DNA from: Lacicoccus halitifaciens
Lineage (GTDB): Bacteria; Bacillota; Bacilli; Staphylococcales; Salinicoccaceae
Reading direction: 5' to 3'
DNA: 64,000 nucleotides
NCBI RefSeq assembly: GCF_040544485.1
Contig: NZ_JBDZDV010000001.1
Coordinates: 558,001 to 622,000, forward strand
The notes under the pieces were generated by a model that was not told the origin of the DNA, made no database searches, and saw only the letters and a list, made by a program, of their open reading frames with translations. Positions 16,948-25,473 of the stretch are shown here, piece by piece. A program made the position numbers and the translations under genes. Each line of letters opens with the position of its first letter. Position 1 is the stretch's first letter.

Positions 16948-18723
16948 TCACTGCCCGTTCTGGAGCAGATACATCTTATGATAGATGCCCTTTCGGCTGA
17001 TCAGCTCATCATGCGTGCCCCGCTCCACGATTTCGCCCTTGTTCAAAACGAGGATCTGGTCGGCATCCTGGATGGTTGAGAGCCTGTGGGCGATCGCAAG
17101 TGTCGTCCTGCCCTTCCGCATCACATTCAGGGATTTCTGTATCTCTTCCTCCGTCTCGGAATCGATGTTCGCCGTCGCCTCATCGAGGATGAGTATTTTC
17201 GGATCGACAGCCATCGTCCTTGCAAAAGCGATCAGCTGCCGCTCCCCGCTGGATAAAGTGCTGCCCTTTTCAAGCACCTTGTGATGGTAGCCGCCCGGCA
17301 GTGCTTCTATGAACTTATCTGCACCGACGAACTCTGCTGCTGTCTGCACCGCTTCGAATGTCATCGTCGGATGGTACAGCCTGATATTGGACTCGATCGT
17401 CCCGTAGAAGAGGAACGGATCCTGAAGCACAAGGCCGATGTTGTTCTTCAGTTCCTGCTTCGGCAGTGTTTTGATGGAGTGCCCGTCAATCAGGATGCGC
17501 CCTTCATCGAATTCATAAAACCTCATGAACAGGTTGATGATGGAACTCTTACCCGAGCCTGTGTGGCCCACGAGCGCCACGGTCTCACCCGGCATGGCGG
17601 TGAAACTGATGTTTTTCAGCACATCGGTCCTGCCGTCATAACTGAAAGTGACATTCTCAAAATCGATGCGGCCGTCCGTGATTTCATGTTCCGTCCGGGG
17701 TGTCTGTTCCGGTTCAAGTGTATCTTCATCAATCAGCCTGAAAACACGGCTCGCTGATACGAGCGCCTGCTGGAAAATGCTCAAGTTCTGGCTGACCTGG
17801 TTGATCGGCTCAAAAAAACGTTCCATATACTGGATGAATGCAAATATCAGCCCGGCGGTGATTGAAGACTCGAAGCTGAGCAGGCCGAAGTAACCGAGAA
17901 TGACCGCGATGGCGAGTATCTGGATCATGCTGATCGCGGGCCGGAGCAGCAGGCCGTCCAGGCGTACGGTCTTCATCGTATATTCATAATGCTCGGCATT
18001 GATCCGGTTGAACTCACCCTGAAGGCGGTCCTGCTGGTTGAAGACCTGGATGATCTTCATCCCTTCAATCGATTCTGCGAGCTTCGCGTTCAAATCCGCC
18101 AGCAGCTGCCGCGTATAGGAGAAGAACACCGCCGAATATTTACGGTAAATGAGCATGATCAAAAATATCAGCGGCATGAAGATGAGTGCGATGAAGGCGA
18201 GCCTCACATCGAGCACGAACATCATCACGTAACTTGAAGCCATCATGAAGAATGCCATCAGGAAAGTCGCGAACACCCCGATGAACATCTCGACGATCGC
18301 CTCCGTATCATTGGTCAGCCTGGAGACGATGCTCCCGCCGGACACTTTATCGAAGTATCTCATGCCGAGGCGGCCGATTTTATTGAATGCATCGATCCTG
18401 AGCTGCTGTATGACTTTGAAAGCGAGATACTGGAACAGGTAGATGTTCATGTATGTCGTCACTGCACCGATGATCTGTACGGTAAGGAAAATCACAATGA
18501 GCATCGTGATCTCGTCTTCCGGGAACACCGCCGGCGTCAGATAATCATCGATGAAGACCATCACAAGATAAGGGATGATCATCCCGGCAACGGTGGAAAA
18601 TATCAGCATGACGAAGGCCAGGATGATGGTCCATTTAAAAGGATAGGTGTAGGAAATCAGACGCATGAGGACCTTGAGCTGATCCCTCGCTGTCAGATGG
18701 ACTGTTTCCTTGATGTCATTCAT
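16948..18723 (-). CDS. ABC exporter half-transporter, YheH/BmrD-like
   Basis: A 591-residue fusion of a six-helix membrane domain and an ATPase domain. Walker A is GHTGSGKSS, Walker B with catalytic glutamate is ILILDEATANID, and the H-loop is AIAHRLSTI. Its signature is degenerate (TLSSGERQL rather than LSGGQ). The start at 18723 follows AAGGGGG with good spacing and overlaps the partner by 8 nt. Together with the gene at 18716 it makes a heterodimeric multidrug exporter of the BmrCD type, with one competent and one degenerate ATP site. Confidence 0.92.
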   Translation of the reverse strand: MNDIKETVHLTARDQLKVLMRLISYTYPFKWTIILAFVMLIFSTVAGMIIPYLVMVFIDDYLTPAVFPEDEITMLIVIFLTVQIIGAVTTYMNIYLFQYLAFKVIQQLRIDAFNKIGRLGMRYFDKVSGGSIVSRLTNDTEAIVEMFIGVFATFLMAFFMMASSYVMMFVLDVRLAFIALIFMPLIFLIMLIYRKYSAVFFSYTRQLLADLNAKLAESIEGMKIIQVFNQQDRLQGEFNRINAEHYEYTMKTVRLDGLLLRPAISMIQILAIAVILGYFGLLSFESSITAGLIFAFIQYMERFFEPINQVSQNLSIFQQALVSASRVFRLIDEDTLEPEQTPRTEHEITDGRIDFENVTFSYDGRTDVLKNISFTAMPGETVALVGHTGSGKSSIINLFMRFYEFDEGRILIDGHSIKTLPKQELKNNIGLVLQDPFLFYGTIESNIRLYHPTMTFEAVQTAAEFVGADKFIEALPGGYHHKVLEKGSTLSSGERQLIAFARTMAVDPKILILDEATANIDSETEEEIQKSLNVMRKGRTTLAIAHRLSTIQDADQILVLNKGEIVERGTHDELISRKGIYHKMYLLQNGQ

Positions 18724-20497
18724 CCCCTTCATCCCCCTTCACAAGATCATCCAGTTCCTCCGTCAGGCTCTGTCTGAGTGCCTGCTGGCTGTAAGTATCG
18801 TGATACCATCCACCCCGGGCGAGGAGTTCACTGTGGGTGCCGCGTTCGACAATCGTCCCCCTGTCCATGACGATGATCTGATCCGCTTTTGAGACCGCGC
18901 TCATCCTGTGTGCGGTGATGATGTTCGTCTTGCCGTGCCTCACCCTTGAAATGTTTTCAAGGATCGTGGCTTCCGTCTGGGCATCCACCGCCGACAGCGA
19001 GTCATCGAGTATCAGCACTTCCGGATTTGTGATCAGCGCCCTTGCGATTGAAATACGCTGTTTCTGACCGCCGGACAGCGAGACGCCCCGTTCACCGACG
19101 ACCGTATCATACCCGTCCGGGAAGCCCAGTATATCTTCATGGATGTTCGCAAGGCGTGCCGCTTCATGGATCACTTCATCATCCAGTCCCGGGTCCGCAA
19201 AAGCGATATTATCCCTGATCGTCGTTGAAAACAGGAAGTGATCCTGTGGGACATACCCGAACTGTGCCCTCAGGTTGACGATGTTGTAATCCCTTAAAGC
19301 CTCACCGCCATAGGTGATGTCTTCCGGGTTGTTCGTGTCGAACTCACGCAGCAGCAGACGGATCAATGCACTTTTCCCGGAACCGGTCCGTCCGACGATG
19401 CCGACAGTATGCCCTTTTTTGATCTCGAAACTGATATCCCTAAGTGCAGTTTCACCATTGCCCGGGAAGTTAAAAGCACCGATGTCGAATTCGATGTCGC
19501 CGTCCGGCGCATCTTCAATCATATATTCCTGACCGATATCATTTTCAGTCTGCATGATCTCTTCTATTCTTTCATATGAAGCACGGCCCCGCTGGACGAG
19601 GTTGAAGAACCAGCCGAGCGCAAGGAGCGGCCAAACCATCATGCCGAGGTAGGTCGTGAAAGTGATCAGCTGGCCGAGTGTGATTTCATCCGAGAGCACC
19701 ATCTGTGCCCCGAAAATGATCGAGAGGAAATAGCTCGCCCCGATGACGAGCATGATCGTCGGGTCGAACAATGCATCCACTTTCGACACCTTCAGGTTCT
19801 TCTCCACCACATCATCGCTCAGCGCCTTGAAATCTTCCTGATCACTTTTTTCGTAGCCGAATGTTTTTGTGACTTTGATGCCGGCGATGCTCTCCTGGCT
19901 CTTGTCATTCAATTCGCTGAATGCCGCCTGGGCCTTCCGGAACCCCCTGTTGAGCAGCGTGCCGTAATAGCTTGTGAGCACCACCATGAACGGCAGGGGG
20001 ATCATGGCGATCAAAGTGAGCTCCGGACTGATGGTGACGGCCATTGTGATGAGCACCGCACCGCCGGTGATGATGGAATCGGCGATCGTCAGGATCCCGG
20101 CGCCGGCGGTCATCTGGACGGCACGGATGTCATTGGTCGCATGCGCCATCAAATCCCCGGTGCGCCGCTCTTGATAAAAGTACGGGCTCATATATGAGAA
20201 TTTGGTGTACATCCTCTCCCTCAATATCCTGCCGAGCCTGTTGCTTGCACCGAATATGAGTATGCGCCAATAGTACCTGAATATGTATGTAAGCACCGCT
20301 GCAGCGAGCAGAATGCCGATGAATGCCCCAAGACCCCTCGGTGTCAGCGTCTCCATCGTGATGCCGTCGATGACCCTGCCGATGATCTGCGGCGGTATGA
20401 GTTCCATCAGGGCCACAAGGATCAGCATGACCACCCCGAATATATAGCTGCTTTTCTCCTGTCTGAAGAACCATCCCAGATCCTTAAAAACCTTCAT
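18716..20497 (-). CDS. ABC exporter half-transporter, YheI/BmrC-like
   Basis: A 593-residue half transporter. Walker A is GRTGSGKSALI and the signature is canonical (SLSGGQKQR), but the Walker B reads LILDDSLSAVD, with aspartate where the catalytic glutamate belongs. This is the mark of the degenerate subunit in heterodimeric exporters such as BmrC or TM287. Its intact signature would complete the competent site with the Walker motifs of the partner. It is first in a two-gene operon behind the promoter at 20535-20562. In Bacillus, bmrCD is preceded by an attenuating leader peptide; the leader here is only about 30 nt and shows none. Confidence 0.92.
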   Translation of the reverse strand: MKVFKDLGWFFRQEKSSYIFGVVMLILVALMELIPPQIIGRVIDGITMETLTPRGLGAFIGILLAAAVLTYIFRYYWRILIFGASNRLGRILRERMYTKFSYMSPYFYQERRTGDLMAHATNDIRAVQMTAGAGILTIADSIITGGAVLITMAVTISPELTLIAMIPLPFMVVLTSYYGTLLNRGFRKAQAAFSELNDKSQESIAGIKVTKTFGYEKSDQEDFKALSDDVVEKNLKVSKVDALFDPTIMLVIGASYFLSIIFGAQMVLSDEITLGQLITFTTYLGMMVWPLLALGWFFNLVQRGRASYERIEEIMQTENDIGQEYMIEDAPDGDIEFDIGAFNFPGNGETALRDISFEIKKGHTVGIVGRTGSGKSALIRLLLREFDTNNPEDITYGGEALRDYNIVNLRAQFGYVPQDHFLFSTTIRDNIAFADPGLDDEVIHEAARLANIHEDILGFPDGYDTVVGERGVSLSGGQKQRISIARALITNPEVLILDDSLSAVDAQTEATILENISRVRHGKTNIITAHRMSAVSKADQIIVMDRGTIVERGTHSELLARGGWYHDTYSQQALRQSLTEELDDLVKGDEGDE

Positions 20498-20534
20498 TCC
20501 CTTCTCCCCCTCCGTATCCAGCCCTCACTTTAAA

Positions 20535-20562
20535 ATTTTACCATATATTTCGGATTTGGAAA
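20535..20562 (-). promoter_or_regulatory. Candidate sigma-A promoter of the bmrCD-like operon
   Basis: On the minus strand TTTCCA (20557-20562) and an extended -10, TGGTAAAAT (core 20535-20540), are separated by 16 bp, 38 bp ahead of the first start codon. Confidence 0.5.
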
Positions 20563-20588
20563 TAGTTACAGAGTGGTACGGACATAAA

Positions 20589-20617
20589 AAAAGCATGCCG
20601 GAGCGGCATGCTTTTTG
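20589..20617 (-). terminator. Terminator of the substrate-binding protein gene
   Basis: AAAAGCATGCC and GGCATGCTTTTT form a stem around GGAGC. T residues follow on the minus strand. It lies just beyond the stop at 20624. Confidence 0.9.
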
Positions 20618-20623
20618 AGATCT

Positions 20624-22300
20624 TTATTCGAATGATACATTATCCAGCCTGACGCCTCCGGTCGGATCGAGCTCCACCCCGCGCAGGTTGTCCGAATTGA
20701 CGCCGATCGCAAAGTTCGTATGGAACAGATATGCCGTCGGCAATTCTTCGGCCAGTATCTCCTGTGCCTCCTGATATATGTCATAACGCAGATCCTCATC
20801 CGATTCTGAGCGCCCCGCATCAAGGAGGTCACTCAGTTCCTGATTTTCATAAAATGAGCGGTTGCCCGGTGCACCCATATTGTCCTGATGGTACAGTGCA
20901 TAGAGGCCGTAGTCCGCATCCGCCGTCACGGTCGTCCACCCCAGGATGAACATGTCATGATCGCCGTTCGCGAGCGTTTCGAGGTAGGCACCCCATTCAT
21001 ACTGTTCAATCGTGACAGTGATGCCAAGCTCGGATAAGCTTTCCTGAATGTAGACGGCCGTGTCGATGATCTGGGGATCGTTGTCCACCCAGATCGTCGT
21101 GCTGAAACCGTCCGCCACATCCGTTTCAGAGAGCAGTTCACGTGCGCGGTCCAAATCATGTTCCGCACCTTCGAGATCCGGGTTGTAGCCCCACACATCC
21201 GGTGCAAGCGGGCCCTCGGCCGCGATGCCCATATCATCATAGACACCCGAGATGATTGCATCACGGTCGATCGCATGGGAGATTGCCTGGCGCACCTTCA
21301 CATCATCGAACGGCTCAACCTCTGTATTGAAGCCGAGGTAACTCATCCTCACCGATTCCTGTTCGATCAGCTCGGTCGATTCACCCGATTCGATCCTGTT
21401 GACGCTCGATGAATCGATGTCCGTCGCGATATCGATGCCGCCGGTCTCAAGCTCGGCCACGCGTACACTATTTTCAGGTATCACCCTGAACATCACGTTT
21501 TCAAAATCACGGTCACCGCCCTGGAAATCCTCGAACCTGCTGAGTGACACCGATTCGCCTGCTGATCGCGATTCGAGTTTCAGATGGTTGGTTCCATCGG
21601 TCCCGGAACCGATGACATCGCCGAGGTCTTCGGAAATCTGATCGGCGACCGCCTCATAATCCGGTCCGCCAGATTCACGCACTTCATAATATTCTTCAGC
21701 AGTCATATCGACTCCTGCTGAATCCAATGCAGCCTGATAATCCTCATCAATCAGTTCCTTGCTCATTATGCCCGCCGTCGTATGCGCGAGATGGCTCGGC
21801 AGCGGCGCAAAAGGATACGCTGTATGCAGGTTCACTTCATGATCTCCGACGATCTCGACTTCCTCAATCATTTCGAATAAAAATGCAACCTGCGAGGCGA
21901 CCGCTTCATCCCGTACCCGGTCGAGCGTGGCTTTGACGTCTTCTGCCGTGAAATCCGAGCCGTTATGGAAAGTCGTGCCTTCCCGGAGTTTCAGGTTCAG
22001 GACGTTGTCTTCCACCCGTTCCCATTCGGTTGCAAGACGCGGTTCCAGTTCCATATCCACGGTCTGGAATATCAAAGTCTCATAAATGTTCCGCCTCACC
22101 TGTGAGGAAGCGGAGTCATTCGACCCGTGAAGATCCAGCGTGACCATTTCATCCCTCATGCCGATGGTGATGTCCCCTGATGAACCTCCGGCTCCCGTGT
22201 CCCCTTCATCCGCTTCCTCTTCGGCACCGGAATCATCTGCACATGCTGCAAGCAGTACAGACGTGATGGCAAGCATAAAGAACACGTGAAATCTTTTCAT
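20624..22300 (-). CDS. Orphan peptide-type ABC substrate-binding lipoprotein (SBP_bac_5)
   Basis: A 558-residue solute-binding lipoprotein of the oligopeptide/nickel/glutathione family. The signal peptide ends in the lipobox LLAAC (Cys20), followed by an acidic linker (GAEEEADEGDTGAGGSSG). The domain begins with GDITIGMRDEMVTLDLHGSN and contains the typical LREGTTFHNGSDFTAEDV stretch. Members capture peptides or other ligands for an ABC importer. No permease or ATPase gene is adjacent, and it interrupts the usual yneF-ccdA neighbourhood, so it must share a transporter encoded elsewhere or have another role. The mature protein is very acidic. Confidence 0.9.
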   Translation of the reverse strand: MKRFHVFFMLAITSVLLAACADDSGAEEEADEGDTGAGGSSGDITIGMRDEMVTLDLHGSNDSASSQVRRNIYETLIFQTVDMELEPRLATEWERVEDNVLNLKLREGTTFHNGSDFTAEDVKATLDRVRDEAVASQVAFLFEMIEEVEIVGDHEVNLHTAYPFAPLPSHLAHTTAGIMSKELIDEDYQAALDSAGVDMTAEEYYEVRESGGPDYEAVADQISEDLGDVIGSGTDGTNHLKLESRSAGESVSLSRFEDFQGGDRDFENVMFRVIPENSVRVAELETGGIDIATDIDSSSVNRIESGESTELIEQESVRMSYLGFNTEVEPFDDVKVRQAISHAIDRDAIISGVYDDMGIAAEGPLAPDVWGYNPDLEGAEHDLDRARELLSETDVADGFSTTIWVDNDPQIIDTAVYIQESLSELGITVTIEQYEWGAYLETLANGDHDMFILGWTTVTADADYGLYALYHQDNMGAPGNRSFYENQELSDLLDAGRSESDEDLRYDIYQEAQEILAEELPTAYLFHTNFAIGVNSDNLRGVELDPTGGVRLDNVSFE

Positions 22301-22411
22301 GGTTTATCCTCCTCTTATTTTAAAGTAATTATATACATTAAAAAATTTATTGGCAACATAATTTTCGGATAAATTAGAATATTTTGTATAAAGTGATAAT
22401 TTACATGAAAA

Positions 22412-22443
22412 AGCCGCCGGCCTCATTAATGAAACCGGCGGCT
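22412..22443 (-). terminator. Terminator of tkt-yneF
   Basis: AGCCGCCGG pairs with CCGGCGGCT around a 14-nt loop. TTTTTC follows on the minus strand, 14 bp after the yneF stop. Confidence 0.9.
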
Positions 22444-22456
22444 GATGATACCATCG

Positions 22457-22699
22457 TTATTTTTTGACACGCTCTTTTTGAGCGTCTGCGTTTTTATTCA
22501 TCATGCTCATCATCTGATTAATTTTCTTCTGTGATGGTTTTTGACCCATTTGCATCATCATCATGCGCAACATTTCTTCATTGATCGGCGGGTTCTTTTC
22601 CAAATAATCCATCATGTACTTTCTCGCAAGAAAGAATCCCAATGCCAGACCTCCAACAAGTGCCGCAATAACGATGAGTATCCAAATCCAAGTAGCCAA
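22457..22699 (-). CDS. yneF: YneF, UPF0154 small membrane protein
   Basis: An 80-residue protein: a single N-terminal membrane helix (WIWILIVIAALVGGLALGFFLARKYMM), then the conserved block YLEKNPPINEEMLRMMMMQM and the UPF0154 tail GQKPSQKKINQMMSMM. The function is unknown. It follows transketolase as in Bacillus and Staphylococcus, with a 72-bp gap where sporulating bacilli may carry sirA. Confidence 0.93.
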   Translation of the reverse strand: MATWIWILIVIAALVGGLALGFFLARKYMMDYLEKNPPINEEMLRMMMMQMGQKPSQKKINQMMSMMNKNADAQKERVKK

Positions 22700-22771
22700 G
22701 TGACTTCACCTCTTTCTCCCGTACATAAACCATTATATAGTTTATCGTAAAATCACCTGATTTTCAATAAA

Positions 22772-24757
22772 CTATTTTTCCAAAATGGTCCTCATCACCT
22801 GTTCTACTGTGAAGCCGTATTTCTCGACGACGATGTTGCCCGGTGCACTTGCGCCGAATGTATCGATCGTCAGCAGTTTGCCGTCGATGCCTGTGAACTG
22901 GTGCCAGCCGAAGCTTGCCGCCATCTCCACAGCCGTACGGTTGGCGATGTGCTTATTCAGCACACTGTCCTTATAGGACTCATCCTGCTTCATGAACGCC
23001 TGCATGTTCGGGATGGAGGCGACTTTGATTTTGACGCCCTGTTCCTTCAGTTTTTCCGCAGCATTCACAGCGAGCGGCACTTCACTGCCGGAAGCGAAGA
23101 CGATCGCGTCATCGCCCTCATCATAAATGATGTAGCCGCCGCGTTTCACGCCTTCTTCAACAGTATCGTAATCGGCATCGGTCACTTCCACATCCTGACG
23201 GGTCAACACGAGTGCAGTCGGTGCATCCGTTGCCTCGATTGCGACTTTCCATGCAGCTCTCGTCTCATTGCCGTCAGCAGGGCGGATCGTGTTCAGGTTC
23301 GGGATTGCACGCAGTCCTGCCAGCTGTTCAACCGGTTCATGCGTCGGGCCGTCTTCGCCGACCGCAATCGAATCGTGGGTCAGGACATACGTGACCGGCA
23401 GTTTCATCAGTGCGCTCAGGCGCATGGCCGGCTTCAGGTAATCACTGAAGACGAAGAAGGTGCCGCCGTAAGGTTTGATGCCGCCGTGTGCGGACATGCC
23501 GTTCAATGCAGCGGCCATTGCGAATTCGCGTACGCCGAACCAGATGTTCCTGCCTGCATAGTTGTCTTTGCTGAAGTCTTCCTCACCGCTCACTGCAGTC
23601 TTGTTGCTTCCTGCAAGGTCGGCCGCGCCGCCGAATAATGACGGAACGGATTTCGACAGTTCCTGGATCATGTCGCCGGAAGTGCCGCGTGTCGCCTTTT
23701 TGGTGCCTGCTTCATATTTCGGAAGTGCTTCGTCGTAGCCCTCCGGCACCTCTTCATTGATTGCAGCCTTGAATTCCACCGCCTTTTCAGGCTCGGCTTT
23801 ACTGTATTCTTCAACCAGGTCAAGCCATGCTTCCTGTGCCTCGTTGCCGCGTTTGTTCAATGTCTCATTGAAGCGCTTGTACACTTCGTCCTCGACCTTG
23901 AAGCTTTCCTCAGGGTCCAGGCCGTAATATTCAAATGCAGCTTTGCGCTCATCCGGTCCGAGCGGTGCACCGTGTGCATCACTCTTGCCCGACTTGGTCG
24001 GTGCGCCGTAGCCAATCACCGTCTTCACTTCAATCATTGACGGTTTGTCTGCAGCTTTGGCATTGCTGATCGCCTGATCGATTTCCTCCAGGTCGTTGCC
24101 GTCTTTGACGAGCTGGTAATCCCAGCCGTATGCTTCAAATCTTTTCCCGATGTCTTCGGAGAAGCTCTTATCCAGATCGCCGTCGAGGGAAATATCATTG
24201 GAATCGTACAGCACGATAAGATTGTCGAGGTTCAAATGACCTGCAAGGGAAGCCGCCTCATGCGAGATGCCTTCCATCAGGTCGCCGTCACTCGCCAGTA
24301 CATAGGTGAAATGGTCCACCACTTTAAATTCACCGGTGTTGTATTTGGCAGCGAGATGCTTTTCCGCCATCGCCATGCCCACGCTCATCGCAAAGCCCTG
24401 GCCGAGGGGTCCGGTCGTGATCTCCACACCTTCGGTATGCTTGAACTCCGGATGCCCCGGGGTTTTGGATTCATACTGCCTGAAGTTTTTGATCTCTTCC
24501 ATTTCAAGTCCGCCTGCAAGGTGCAGCAGGCTGTATATCAGCATCGACCCGTGCCCTGCACTCAGGACGAAACGGTCACGGTCGAACCACGACATTGAAT
24601 TCGGGTTGAAATTCAGATGCCTGCTCCACAGTGTATATGCCATCGGTGCCGCACCCATCGGCAGACCCGGGTGACCTGAATTCGCTTTTTCAATCGCGTC
24701 GATTGAAAGCGTCCGGATCCTGTTGATTGCTAATTGATCAGTCTTATCGAAAGCCAT
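22772..24757 (-). CDS. tkt: Transketolase
   Basis: A 661-residue thiamine-diphosphate enzyme of the non-oxidative pentose phosphate pathway, moving two-carbon units between sugar phosphates. The N-terminal domain shows NSGHPGLPMGAAPMAYTLW and the ThDP motif SDGDLMEGISHEAAS... with a downstream DSN. The pyrimidine domain shows GVREFAMAAALNGMSAHGG and HDSIAVGEDGPTHEPVEQL. Length is normal. It lies between ynzC and yneF, downstream of the SOS locus, and its start has a GGAGAT-like ribosome site. Confidence 0.97.
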   Translation of the reverse strand: MAFDKTDQLAINRIRTLSIDAIEKANSGHPGLPMGAAPMAYTLWSRHLNFNPNSMSWFDRDRFVLSAGHGSMLIYSLLHLAGGLEMEEIKNFRQYESKTPGHPEFKHTEGVEITTGPLGQGFAMSVGMAMAEKHLAAKYNTGEFKVVDHFTYVLASDGDLMEGISHEAASLAGHLNLDNLIVLYDSNDISLDGDLDKSFSEDIGKRFEAYGWDYQLVKDGNDLEEIDQAISNAKAADKPSMIEVKTVIGYGAPTKSGKSDAHGAPLGPDERKAAFEYYGLDPEESFKVEDEVYKRFNETLNKRGNEAQEAWLDLVEEYSKAEPEKAVEFKAAINEEVPEGYDEALPKYEAGTKKATRGTSGDMIQELSKSVPSLFGGAADLAGSNKTAVSGEEDFSKDNYAGRNIWFGVREFAMAAALNGMSAHGGIKPYGGTFFVFSDYLKPAMRLSALMKLPVTYVLTHDSIAVGEDGPTHEPVEQLAGLRAIPNLNTIRPADGNETRAAWKVAIEATDAPTALVLTRQDVEVTDADYDTVEEGVKRGGYIIYDEGDDAIVFASGSEVPLAVNAAEKLKEQGVKIKVASIPNMQAFMKQDESYKDSVLNKHIANRTAVEMAASFGWHQFTGIDGKLLTIDTFGASAPGNIVVEKYGFTVEQVMRTILEK

Positions 24758-24770
24758 TTTAAAATCTCCT

Positions 24771-25007
24771 CTATTTTCTGATATTTTTCTCTTTCTGGAT
24801 CGTCTTCAGCTTTTCCGGAGTGACGTCGCTGCCTTCCGGATCGATCACTTTCGTATGTTCAACCTGGGATTTGAATGATTGGCGGAATGCCTTCAAATAT
24901 TCCTGGCGCAGTTCTTTCTGCTCCGCCGCTTCTTTTGAAGTCAGGTTCCCGGCCTTCTTCTTTCTCGCAAGTTCATTTATACGGTCAAGTTTACTTTTTT
25001 CGAGCAT
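24771..25007 (-). CDS. YnzC, UPF0291 small protein
   Basis: A 78-residue, highly charged helical protein (KLDRINELARKKKAGNLT, EAAEQKELRQEYLKAFRQSF) of the UPF0291/YnzC family, in its standard place between the SOS cell division inhibitor and tkt. Bacillus YnzC is a small helical-hairpin protein encoded in the SOS-controlled yneA operon. The gap of 69 bp to the sosA stop suggests it may be read with sosA. Confidence 0.9.
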   Translation of the reverse strand: MLEKSKLDRINELARKKKAGNLTSKEAAEQKELRQEYLKAFRQSFKSQVEHTKVIDPEGSDVTPEKLKTIQKEKNIRK

Positions 25008-25076
25008 TAGACCTCAATCCTTTCTTATATAATTTAACATAAAAAAAAGTATGAGACCATTCCCATACTTAAATAT

Positions 25077-25331
25077 TTACTCGACCATGGTGACCGACTT
25101 CAAATCCTCTTCATGATCGCCGTCTGTCAGCATCGCATCTTCCATAAGGCCATCGATTTCATCCGGAGTGTTCGCATCCCGTTCGACTGCCATGATTTCA
25201 TTGTGCACTTCTTTTGTATATAATTTATCAGAATATGCGTTCTCATCTTCACCGTTGAAGAAGATGTATATCGTGCCCACCATCACCACTGTAACGAATA
25301 ATAAGGCAAATCCTCTGAATTCACTGGTCAA
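25077..25331 (-). CDS. SosA-like SOS cell division inhibitor
   Basis: An 84-residue membrane protein divergent from lexA. I start it at TTG 25331 because GAGGAGG ends eight bases upstream; an upstream ATG (25352) would put that ribosome site inside the coding sequence and a LexA box over the start. The product has one N-terminal membrane helix (FALLFVTVVMVGTIYIFF) and an acidic outer tail, with no LysM domain, so it resembles staphylococcal SosA rather than Bacillus YneA. SosA halts septation after DNA damage. Three LexA boxes (25346, 25375, 25404) precede it. Confidence 0.8.
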   Translation of the reverse strand: MTSEFRGFALLFVTVVMVGTIYIFFNGEDENAYSDKLYTKEVHNEIMAVERDANTPDEIDGLMEDAMLTDGDHEEDLKSVTMVE

Positions 25332-25345
25332 TACGAACTCCTCCT

Positions 25346-25359
25346 CGAACATCTGTTTG
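25346..25359. promoter_or_regulatory. LexA (SOS) box 1, sosA-proximal
   Basis: CGAACATCTGTTTG matches the Gram-positive SOS box CGAACRNRYGTTYG with one mismatch. It lies just upstream of the sosA ribosome site. Confidence 0.75.
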
Positions 25360-25374
25360 TATTCACATGGTAAC

Positions 25375-25388
25375 AGAACAGACGTTCT
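25375..25388. promoter_or_regulatory. LexA (SOS) box 2, middle
   Basis: AGAACAGACGTTCT is a near-palindromic SOS box variant that keeps the GAAC...GTTC core, midway between sosA and lexA. Confidence 0.75.
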
Positions 25389-25403
25389 AGGTCAACCCTT
25401 TAG

Positions 25404-25417
25404 CGAACAAACGTTTG
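25404..25417. promoter_or_regulatory. LexA (SOS) box 3, lexA-proximal
   Basis: CGAACAAACGTTTG is a perfect match to CGAACRNRYGTTYG and overlaps the -35 box of the lexA promoter, so LexA should repress its own gene. Confidence 0.92.
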
Positions 25418-25443
25418 TAACAGATGTCCGGATATGTTATCAT
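25415..25443 (+). promoter_or_regulatory. lexA promoter
   Basis: TTGTAA (25415-25420) and TATCAT (25438-25443) with a 17-bp spacer lie 30 bp ahead of the lexA start. The -35 element overlaps the end of LexA box 3. Confidence 0.65.
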
Positions 25444-25473
25444 TATTATAAATAAAGGGCTGGAGGTCATATT

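Noticed and set aside
20498..20534. Leader peptide attenuator before the bmrCD-like operon
   Set aside because: The predicted leader is about 30 nt with no start codon before the first gene.
25332..25352. ATG 25352 as the sosA start
   Set aside because: It would place the strong GAGGAGG ribosome site inside codons 3-5 and a LexA box over the start codon; TTG 25331 has correct spacing.
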